This document shows, one piece after another, positions 1-4,136 of a DNA stretch of 47,712 nt. A model generated the notes under the pieces. That model ran no database searches. It was not told where the DNA came from and was given only the letters and a program-made list of their open reading frames with translations. Source of the stretch: a virus; IMG/VR virus record IMGVR_UViG_3300008107_000104, positions 1-47,712 of that record; one strand, 5' to 3'. A program made the position numbers and the translations under genes. Position 1 is the first letter of the stretch. Each line of letters begins with the position of its first letter.

Positions 1-36
1 AGAGAAGTTATGAATGAACGTAGGACCTATCAGTAA
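1..36 (+). CDS. Possible 3' end of an upstream gene (partial)
   Basis: The first frame is open from base 1 and ends at TAA 34-36, giving the tail REVMNERRTYQ. It may be the C-terminus of a gene that begins outside the window. Eleven residues are too few to identify, and chance openness is quite possible. Its stop overlaps the upstream box of the first promoter. Confidence 0.25.
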   Translation, partial: REVMNERRTYQ

Positions 37-82
37 CACTAATCATTCAGGGGTTGACTCTGTGCCCCATCCGTCCTACCAT
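27..82 (+). promoter_or_regulatory. Sigma70-type promoter P1 with upstream box
   Basis: TTGACT at 54-59 and TACCAT at 77-82 are separated by 17 bp. Upstream, CTATCAGTAACACT (27-40) begins 27 bp before the -35 and matches the box at P3 in 11 of 14 positions. The promoter would start a run of five small genes from 105 to 1119. The -35 sits between GGGG and CCCC, so a small inverted repeat spans it. Known: cyanophage early genes use host-type sigma70 promoters. Inferred: this is an early promoter. Confidence 0.6.
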
Positions 83-104
83 TACAAAGTAATCAGGAAA
101 CGAC

Positions 105-341
105 ATGGATCGCAAGTTTCACAACATGAGCATCGAAGATCGTGAGATGTTTGCTTATAACGCAGCATACGAGCGTAAGCAACAACAACTTGCCGCAATC
201 GCACCTGAGTTGCGTATTAAATACTGCTTCGAGTTTCTCACTGGTTATGTTGCTGATGGTGATGATCTGATGGCAGGTCGTTGTTACGATGGCATCGCAA
301 AGTACAGTGACAAACTTGACTGGTCCGAAGCACACTTCTGA
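105..341 (+). CDS. Small hypothetical protein, 78 aa
   Basis: I do not recognise a family. The protein is soluble, charged and probably helical, with a Lys/Gln-rich stretch near residues 23-28 and a tyrosine- and aspartate-containing C-terminal half. The ATG at 105 has an AGGA Shine-Dalgarno at 95-98 and lies just downstream of promoter P1, so it is the first gene of the run. All its arginine codons are CGN, unlike the AGA-dominated structural genes to the right. Small genes of this kind in cyanophages are usually early, host-directed and uncharacterised, which is only a contextual inference here. Confidence 0.7.
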   Translation: MDRKFHNMSIEDREMFAYNAAYERKQQQLAAIAPELRIKYCFEFLTGYVADGDDLMAGRCYDGIAKYSDKLDWSEAHF

Positions 342-366
342 TTCCATTCTTTACACTCACAAACAA

Positions 367-651
367 ATGTCTAACTACGTTTGCATCACTTTCGGTCCTC
401 GCAATGATGATCCTGCACAATTCTGGAATGAGAGAACTTTCTGGGATCGTCAATCACAAGCAGAAAAGTGGGGTTTGCAATCTCTCTCGATCGCAGGAAC
501 TTTCGGTTACGTTGTGATCGAAGATGGAGAGGATTCGTGGAAGATTGTGGATGAACTAGGAGCACCTGCTAATGCTGTAAGTGTGAGTGCTGAGTATAAA
601 GGTGGAGTGACCTATTCTGTTCAACCTGCCCCTGTACTTCTCGGAGTCTGA
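367..651 (+). CDS. Small hypothetical protein, 94 aa
   Basis: The frame is open from 289, but a start there would overlap the preceding gene by 53 bp. The ATG at 367 is preferred because it follows the preceding stop by 25 bp and is preceded by an A/C-rich leader like those of neighbouring genes. The product begins MSNYVCITFG and contains a Phe/Trp-rich segment (residues about 19-38), followed by probable beta strands. No family was recognised. The stop TGA 649-651 shares its A with the ATG of the next gene, so translation is probably coupled. Confidence 0.7.
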   Translation: MSNYVCITFGPRNDDPAQFWNERTFWDRQSQAEKWGLQSLSIAGTFGYVVIEDGEDSWKIVDELGAPANAVSVSAEYKGGVTYSVQPAPVLLGV

Positions 652-788
652 TGAACTACAGAATGAAGATTGTGTTCTCTCCAATTATCTCCTGGCATCG
701 ACATATTACAGGATATTGGGAGAAGAAACTACCACATCTTCCTGGAGCAAACTCTAAACAATTCTGGAACATTATCAACGGAAACTGA
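651..788 (+). CDS. Micro-gene, basic 45-aa protein
   Basis: The ATG at 651-653 overlaps the stop of the 94-aa gene by one base, and the frame ends at TGA 786-788. The product begins MNYRMKIVFS and is rich in Lys, Arg, His, Trp and Tyr. It shows no membrane segment or family I recognise. The main support is its place in an unbroken chain of TGATG junctions, with the next gene starting on the last base of this stop. Its small size leaves some doubt. Confidence 0.55.
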   Translation: MNYRMKIVFSPIISWHRHITGYWEKKLPHLPGANSKQFWNIINGN

Positions 789-946
789 TGAACAAGCAAA
801 TGCAAATGATCGAGATTCTGCAAGACGAATGCCGCAAAGATGTGGATCTCCTCGATACTATCATTGAGGAATATGTGTTGGGATTGAATGCTTCTGAGGA
901 GGCAAATCTAGAAGATTTCATTGTCAACAATTTCGGAGATCTGTGA
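788..946 (+). CDS. Micro-gene, acidic 52-aa protein
   Basis: It starts at ATG 788-790, on the last base of the preceding stop, and ends at TGA 944-946. The product (MNKQMQMIEI...) is acidic and probably all-helical, with a C-terminal Glu/Asp-rich half ending NNFGDL. It is flanked on both sides by one-base stop/start overlaps, which indicate a translationally coupled run. No family is recognised. Confidence 0.6.
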   Translation: MNKQMQMIEILQDECRKDVDLLDTIIEEYVLGLNASEEANLEDFIVNNFGDL

Positions 947-1119
947 TGCCTATTCGTTATTGGATTGCTGGTGCATGTGCGTTCTCCGTTATCATCGGTT
1001 GGAACGTATTCTTGATTGCTCGTGATAATCAACTGTTCCGTGCTCAACAACAACGTGCTGCGGAAGTCTGTAAGATGGTTGCAGAGTTTCAGTACGATTG
1101 CAAGGGAAAGACTCATTAA
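946..1119 (+). CDS. Small single-pass membrane protein, 57 aa
   Basis: The ATG at 946-948 overlaps the previous stop by one base, and TAA is at 1117-1119. Residues about 6-25 (WIAGACAFSVIIGWNVFLIA) form one hydrophobic segment. A charged helical tail follows (residues 26-57) with two cysteines. The Arg near the N-terminus and the Arg/Asp after the segment fit a simple one-pass inner-membrane protein, but topology cannot be settled from sequence. It is the last gene of the P1 run. The function is unknown; small phage membrane proteins are often host modifiers. Confidence 0.65.
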   Translation: MPIRYWIAGACAFSVIIGWNVFLIARDNQLFRAQQQRAAEVCKMVAEFQYDCKGKTH

Positions 1120-1134
1120 TTCTGCTTATCAGAC

Positions 1135-1193
1135 CCATAAGCAAAGATGATCACCCAACCCCTTGACCTGACCCCTGATCCGTGCCATACTAT
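1135..1193 (+). promoter_or_regulatory. Sigma70-type promoter P2 with upstream box
   Basis: TTGACC is at 1163-1168. The -10 is CATACT (1186-1191, 17-bp spacer) or the overlapping TACTAT (1188-1193, 19-bp spacer). The upstream box CCATAAGCAA (from 1135) starts 28 bp before the -35 and is identical over ten bases to the P3 box. Just after the -10 both P2 and P3 carry CATCGG. The transcript would begin with a G-run and CCCC (1201-1220) that could fold into a short hairpin before the A/C-rich leader of the next gene. Confidence 0.6.
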
Positions 1194-1237
1194 GTTCATC
1201 GGGGGTTGAGAGAGATCCCCACCACAAACATCCTCAA

Positions 1238-1492
1238 ATGACTGTTACTTTCCAAACCAACATTGCAGACAAAACCTACAACGGTTGGACTAACTACGAA
1301 ACCTGGAATGTTGCACTGTGGATCGGAAATGATGAAGGTCTGTATGATCTTGCTCGCAACTTCACTGATTACGATGATCTCGTCACCGTGCTTTATGAAG
1401 AGTTTGGACAGAAGCAAACTCCTGACGGTGTGAAGTGGAACGATCGTAAGATCAACCGCATCGAACTCAACGAAATGCTCCAAGATCTCTGA
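1238..1492 (+). CDS. DUF7249-like small protein, 84 aa
   Basis: Residues about 14-28 contain the signature YNGWTNYETWNVALWI, which I recognise from a family of small uncharacterised proteins in phages and bacteria (DUF7249-like, from memory). The rest is acidic with a predicted helical C-terminus. The start ATG 1238 is the first in frame and lies downstream of promoter P2, with the leader ACAAACATCCTCAA and no Shine-Dalgarno. It is the first gene of the second run. Its function is unknown. Confidence 0.75.
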   Translation: MTVTFQTNIADKTYNGWTNYETWNVALWIGNDEGLYDLARNFTDYDDLVTVLYEEFGQKQTPDGVKWNDRKINRIELNEMLQDL

Positions 1493-1520
1493 TTTAACTA
1501 ACACACAAAACACTCAAATC

Positions 1521-1736
1521 ATGAAACTGTTCATCATCAACAACGTCCTCTCTGATTATACTGACGGCATGGCAGTGATTGCTGCTGAGTCTAAAGAACA
1601 GTGCCGTGAGTTGTTTATCAAAGAGTTCAGTGAGTATCATGCTGATGAGTTCGATAAGTATGCAACCTTTACTGTTATCGAATCGGTTGGACTTGACGAG
1701 GCAGGTATAGTTCAATATGTGTACGGTGGTGGTTAG
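1521..1736 (+). CDS. Small hypothetical protein, 71 aa
   Basis: The product begins MKLFIINNVL and has alternating strand and helix character, reading like a compact alpha/beta fold (strand 1-8, helix about 25-37, strand about 47-53) with a glycine tail. I do not recognise a family. The ATG at 1521 follows an A/C-rich leader without a Shine-Dalgarno, as at the preceding gene, which ends 28 bp upstream. Confidence 0.65.
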   Translation: MKLFIINNVLSDYTDGMAVIAAESKEQCRELFIKEFSEYHADEFDKYATFTVIESVGLDEAGIVQYVYGGG

Positions 1737-1777
1737 TTTTGTCTCGTAAATCCCTCACTTTCAAAGCACCTAATTCC

Positions 1778-1894
1778 ATGAATCTGATCACTGTTCTGAT
1801 CATCGTCCTCTGTGTAATCTCTCCCCAGATGCGTTATACTGTAGGCAGTGCATTTATCTTCATCGGTAACACTCTCCAAGGTGAAATCAAATGA
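1778..1894 (+). CDS. Micro-gene, hydrophobic 38-aa membrane peptide
   Basis: ATG 1778-1780 to TGA 1892-1894 encodes a peptide starting MNLITVLIIVLCVISP. The first 15 residues form a hydrophobic segment, and a second moderately hydrophobic stretch (VGSAFIFIG) follows. The peptide probably sits in the host inner membrane. Its stop overlaps the ATG of the next frame (ATGA, 1891-1894). No family is recognised. The coupling and the consistent membrane character are the support. Confidence 0.5.
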   Translation: MNLITVLIIVLCVISPQMRYTVGSAFIFIGNTLQGEIK

Positions 1895-2087
1895 GTCGGG
1901 AACAACGTCAAACGAACGCAATCCGCAATCAAACAATCCAAATCCGACCTGTCCTGTTTAACACGAGTCCGAGCAATATGTTATCAATGCACGAGAATCT
2001 AACTTCACCGATGAACAAATCATGACTGATCTTATCATCGAGTTTGATATTCAAGAAGAAGACGCAATCTACTTCCTCGCACAATGA
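1891..2087 (+). pseudogene. Small gene, probably frameshifted (or two coupled micro-ORFs)
   Basis: A frame starting at ATG 1891 (MSREQRQTNAIRNQ...) runs to TGA 2023-2025, but its second half looks unlike a protein. From 1962 a different frame reads HESEQYVINARESNF and then an acidic, protein-like tail ending IYFLAQ at TGA 2085-2087. That stop overlaps the next gene's ATG. The simplest reading is one gene of about 65 codons broken by a small indel between about 1961 and 1971. The alternative is two ORFs, 1891-2025 and 2022-2087 (21 aa), joined by an ATGA. I did not find a convincing programmed slip site. Confidence 0.4.
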
Positions 2088-2350
2088 CCAACGATCTGTA
2101 CACTGAAATCCTTAAATCTGAACGCACTCCAATGACACTGACCGAAGCACAATTTGATCAACTGAAAGAGACCTATGCCTACATGATTGTGGACGATATG
2201 GATATGAAAACTCTGATCCAACTTGCCACTGACACTATCATCGACAATCTCAAATCGTATGATCAAGATGAACTCAGGGATGAAATCGTAGAACTGTATG
2301 ATGAAGAAGTCCTAGACAATCTCCTGCAAGAAGTTATCACTGAAGGTTGA
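2084..2350 (+). CDS. Acidic hypothetical protein, 88 aa
   Basis: A highly acidic, mainly helical protein, with a central IVDDMDMKTL motif near residues 35-44 and a C-terminal half rich in Asp, Glu and Leu. I recall similar small acidic proteins in many cyanophage genomes, all without a known role. The start ATG 2084-2086 overlaps the stop of the preceding frame (ATGA). An alternative start exists at Met17 but the coupled one is preferred. The next gene begins 4 bp after its stop. Confidence 0.7.
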   Translation: MTNDLYTEILKSERTPMTLTEAQFDQLKETYAYMIVDDMDMKTLIQLATDTIIDNLKSYDQDELRDEIVELYDEEVLDNLLQEVITEG

Positions 2351-2354
2351 CAAA

Positions 2355-2507
2355 ATGAAAGACTTCACCTATACTGATCCCTGTACGATTGCTCTACAGT
2401 ATGAACAACAATACAGGGACACATTAGACTGGGATGATCTTCTCTCCCCTGATGAATACCTAGACCATCTTGATCGCAAACTGTATGAACAATCGAATCG
2501 TTACTAA
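2355..2507 (+). CDS. Micro-gene, acidic 50-aa protein
   Basis: ATG 2355-2357 lies 4 bp after the preceding stop, and the frame ends at TAA 2505-2507. The product is acidic and aromatic, with residues 24-40 rich in Asp and Leu and a basic C-terminus (RKLYEQSNRY). No family is recognised. The next ORF starts inside its last 23 bases in another frame. Confidence 0.55.
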   Translation: MKDFTYTDPCTIALQYEQQYRDTLDWDDLLSPDEYLDHLDRKLYEQSNRY

Positions 2508-2625
2508 CATCAACAACGAACAACTCAGTGAAATCATCATGGAAGAAATTATGCAGTTAGATGATACGGAGATCGAAAAGTATGTAGAGTCGATGATTGC
2601 GGAACTTTTCCACAGTTATTGTTAA
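2485..2625 (+). CDS. Micro-gene, helical 46-aa protein
   Basis: ATG 2485-2487 overlaps the previous gene by 23 bp, and the frame ends at TAA 2623-2625. The product (MNNRIVTNIN...) is acidic and Met/Ile-rich, most likely one or two amphipathic helices, ending LFHSYC. It is the last gene of the P2 run. The first TTTTCCACA motif lies inside its final codons. Confidence 0.5.
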   Translation: MNNRIVTNINNEQLSEIIMEEIMQLDDTEIEKYVESMIAELFHSYC

Positions 2626-2672
2626 TTTTGTGGAAAAACCTGTGGAAAAAGAAATACCTTAATTAATATAGG
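2606..2672 (+). promoter_or_regulatory. Cluster of three DnaA-box-like motifs with AT-rich palindrome
   Basis: TTTTCCACA occurs at 2606-2614 on the + strand. Its exact complement TGTGGAAAA occurs at 2629-2637 and again at 2641-2649. The outer pair makes a perfect 10-bp inverted repeat (2606-2615 with 2640-2649). The two minus-strand copies are 12 bp apart start to start. An AT-rich imperfect palindrome follows at 2657-2672 (CCTTAATTAATATAGG, 12 of 16 positions symmetric). From memory, TTTTCCACA is the preferred DnaA box of cyanobacteria. The cluster could be an origin, a DnaA-titrating site or a hairpin ending the P2 transcript. Confidence 0.45.
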
Positions 2673-2906
2673 GTGAGTGTTTGTTATCTCTTGTAAATGT
2701 GCTGAGTTGATGTAAGTTAAGCCGACAATACCACGAAACCCCACAAATGTCAAGATCCCAGACCATCAGAATACCTGATCACCCCCATAAGCAACACTTA
2801 TCCGAAAACACTTGACTTCCCCTGCCAGATGCCCTATATTGAGTGCATCGGAGGGAAGGGAAACAACCCAACCCCCACAACTCTCAAACCCTCTCAAGTC
2901 TCTCCC
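2626..2906 (+). other. Non-coding gap between small-gene runs
   Basis: I see no credible reading frame here. The stretch holds two of the three DnaA-like boxes, the AT-rich palindrome, the P3 upstream box and promoter, and the P3 leader. From 2673 to 2780 I see nothing further that I can name. The leader (2850-2880) has GGG-AA-GGG followed by CCC-AA-CCC, which could fold, then a C/T/A-rich run to the next ATG. Confidence 0.5.
2785..2840 (+). promoter_or_regulatory. Sigma70-type promoter P3 with upstream box
   Basis: TTGACT (2812-2817) and TATATT (2835-2840) are spaced by 17 bp, the best of the three promoters. The upstream box CCATAAGCAACACT (2785-2798) starts exactly 27 bp before the -35, as at P1. 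It would drive the 105-aa and 44-aa genes. An in-frame ATG at 2829 overlaps the spacer and -10, so it lies upstream of the expected transcript start and cannot be the gene's start. Confidence 0.7.
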
Positions 2907-3224
2907 ATGCGTAAGATCGAACGACTGATGAATGCTGCTATCACTGCAGGCAAAGATTGGAAACTCGATAACACTGAGGTCGTTTCATGTTCTCATGTTT
3001 CTGATGTCTATCTGCACGGCAATCTGATTGCTCGCATTGGTGAAACTTGGATCGAACTGTTCGATGGTGGTTGGCAGTCTAACACTACCAAATCACGTCT
3101 GAATGCTATTCTTCAGGAGCATGGTGTTCCTGGAGAGGGTATCTTCCAGAAGAACTATAAGTGGTTCTTCAAGTCTAACGACTACGGTGTGATTCCCTTC
3201 TTCTCAGGTATGCGTATTGCCTGA
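2907..3224 (+). CDS. Conserved small protein, 105 aa
   Basis: The frame is open from an ATG at 2829, but that codon overlaps promoter P3, so the ATG at 2907 (MRKIERLMNA...) is chosen. The central part reads VYLHGNLIARIGETWIELFDGGWQSNTTKS (split here only for description: VYLHGNLIARIG, then a short strand, then FDGGWQSNTTKS). It is followed by RLNAILQEHG and a C-terminal FFSGMRIA. I recall similar proteins in cyanophages and some cyanobacteria, function unknown. The pattern suggests a small alpha/beta domain. It is the first gene of the P3 run. Confidence 0.72.
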   Translation: MRKIERLMNAAITAGKDWKLDNTEVVSCSHVSDVYLHGNLIARIGETWIELFDGGWQSNTTKSRLNAILQEHGVPGEGIFQKNYKWFFKSNDYGVIPFFSGMRIA

Positions 3225-3297
3225 AACATCCTGTCCTGGTGATGACATTAAAAGCACCAACATGCAACACACTAACTAACAACGAACCGAACACATT

Positions 3298-3432
3298 ATG
3301 TCTAAGCAAGTGATGATCTCCATGCTCCGTCAGGGTAACAATGGTGCCGAAATCCTCTCGATTCTCGATACCCTCACCGAAAAAATTCCCCAGTATAAAA
3401 ATTCCCTCAGAGGGTTTTTGTATAACTATTAA
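3298..3432 (+). CDS. Micro-gene, 44-aa protein with MLRQGNNGxEIL motif
   Basis: ATG 3298-3300 to TAA 3430-3432. The product starts MSKQVMISMLRQGNNGAEIL and continues with a short helical, then basic tail. The Leu-Arg-x-Gly-Asn-x-Gly core resembles short proteins I have seen in cyanophages and cyanobacteria, without a known role. The leader is A/C-rich with no Shine-Dalgarno. The last third of the gene overlaps a hairpin with a T-run (3394-3424), so the tail may be constrained by an RNA signal as well. Confidence 0.6.
   Translation: MSKQVMISMLRQGNNGAEILSILDTLTEKIPQYKNSLRGFLYNY
3394..3424 (+). terminator. Hairpin with T-run, possible terminator
   Basis: TATA, AAAAA, (TT), CCCT, loop CAG, AGGG, TTTTT, (G), TATA can fold into a bulged hairpin with 13 paired positions. 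AGGG followed by TTTTT resembles an intrinsic terminator, and the structure would also work in reverse. It lies inside the 3' end of the 44-aa gene and 28 bp before the next start, near where promoter style changes. The stem is AT-rich apart from four G-C-rich pairs, so strength is uncertain. Confidence 0.35.
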
Positions 3433-3451
3433 TGAATTGGAGTCCCACACC

Positions 3452-3619
3452 ATGAAATTGCGTCAGAAGAAACTTGTGAATGTCACCCTTACTGCTGAGG
3501 AAGTGGATATTCTCATCAAGACCCTCCAACCGATTGCAGAGAATAATGGGAAGGTTGACACACTTCTCACTGAGATTAAACTTCAAACAGTTTGGAGGAA
3601 TGAAAAATACATCGAATGA
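3452..3619 (+). CDS. Small hypothetical protein, 55 aa
   Basis: The frame is open from 3341, but the ATG at 3452 is preferred. It has a GGAG Shine-Dalgarno at 3439-3442 and follows the 44-aa gene's stop by 19 bp, while the upstream start would overlap that gene. The product (MKLRQKKLVNVTLTAEEVDIL...) has a beta strand, then the helix-start TAEEVDILIKTL, then a basic helix. The shape could suit a small DNA- or protein-binding peptide, but no family is recognised. Confidence 0.6.
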   Translation: MKLRQKKLVNVTLTAEEVDILIKTLQPIAENNGKVDTLLTEIKLQTVWRNEKYIE

Positions 3620-3621
3620 TA

Positions 3622-3629
3622 TATAAATC
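3622..3629 (+). promoter_or_regulatory. Late-promoter-like box TATAAATC
   Basis: TATAAATC matches the T4-type late box TATAAATA at seven of eight positions. It lies 7 bp before the ATG of the AbrB-like gene, closer than the other late boxes here (23-38 bp). A start at the second in-frame ATG (3652) would give 22 bp, matching the other boxes. That makes the box and the shorter protein mutually consistent. Confidence 0.3.
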
Positions 3630-3636
3630 ATAAAAG

Positions 3637-3816
3637 ATGAGTATATCAAAGATGTCAAAGAAATTCATAGTAACACTTGAAGAGGACTCAGACGGCACTC
3701 TCCTATGTCCGATACCAGACGAGGTTATCGAACACCTCGGATTAGAGGAGGGTGACGTTTTGGATTATGAAGTAGATGGGGATTGCATCATTCTCACTCC
3801 TGTAGTTGAAGAATAA
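3637..3816 (+). CDS. AbrB/MazE-like small protein, 59 aa
   Basis: The core, residues about 19-56, reads DGTLLCPIPDEVIEHLGLEE and then GDVLDYEVDGDCIILTPV. This is the pattern of the SpoVT/AbrB swapped-hairpin fold: strand, Pro-x-x-(V/L)-x-x-x-L-x-(L/I)-x-x-G-D helix and turn, strand, strand. Family members are usually dimeric DNA-binding regulators or antitoxin halves. No toxin gene is next to it, and the acidic surface (many Asp and Glu) is unusual for DNA binding, so a protein-binding role is possible. The start could be ATG 3637 or ATG 3652 (MSKKF). The second fits the late-type box at 3622. Confidence 0.6.
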   Translation: MSISKMSKKFIVTLEEDSDGTLLCPIPDEVIEHLGLEEGDVLDYEVDGDCIILTPVVEE

Positions 3817-3827
3817 AAAAACTCCTT

Positions 3828-4127
3828 ATGATTGAACAACCATTTGTACAAGATATAGAGAACACTGGAGAGACCTTTATGATGTCACCGAACATGCCTG
3901 AGTTTCAGGATAAGTGGGAAGAGAATGATTACTGTCATGGAGTTATTGCAGAGGCACTGAACAACCTTTCAGAACGAATTAGTGCTATTGAGGAGTTTCT
4001 AAAAAAATTCCCCGAACCTGGACCTGACATGATTAAGTACAAACCAGAAGGATACGAAGAACATTTAAATATAAAAGAACTGTTCGATGATTTGTATGGT
4101 AGGATAAATAAAATCGACGGAAAATAA
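3828..4127 (+). CDS. Acidic hypothetical protein, 99 aa
   Basis: An acidic protein with a likely coiled-coil or long helix at residues about 41-60 (IAEALNNLSERISAIEEFLKKF), a Pro/Gly-rich break, and a second short helix at the C-terminus. No family is recognised. It starts 11 bp after the AbrB-like gene and ends 9 bp before the 1126-aa virion protein. Its last codons contain the GATAAATA late box. By position it could be a chaperone or small structural partner of the next protein, which is only an inference. Confidence 0.65.
   Translation: MIEQPFVQDIENTGETFMMSPNMPEFQDKWEENDYCHGVIAEALNNLSERISAIEEFLKKFPEPGPDMIKYKPEGYEEHLNIKELFDDLYGRINKIDGK
4103..4110 (+). promoter_or_regulatory. Late promoter box GATAAATA
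   Basis: GATAAATA fits the NATAAATA form of the T4-type late promoter recognised by the phage sigma factor gp55. It is 26 bp before the GTG start of the 1126-aa structural gene, close to the 23-bp spacing seen at three other late genes here, and lies within the preceding coding region. Confidence 0.45.
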
Positions 4128-4136
4128 GAGATTGAA

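Noticed and set aside
289-366. Extended N-terminus of the 94-aa gene
   Set aside because: It would overlap the preceding gene by 53 bp, and the sequence reads as out-of-frame translation of that gene.
1957-1963. Possible programmed -1 slip site (GTTTAAC) in the broken small gene
   Set aside because: The heptamer is not of the X XXY YYZ type in the reading frame, and a -1 slip there would meet TAA at once.
2829-2906. Extended N-terminus of the 105-aa gene (start at 2829)
   Set aside because: The ATG overlaps promoter P3's spacer and -10 region, so it lies upstream of the expected transcript start; the extra residues are low complexity.
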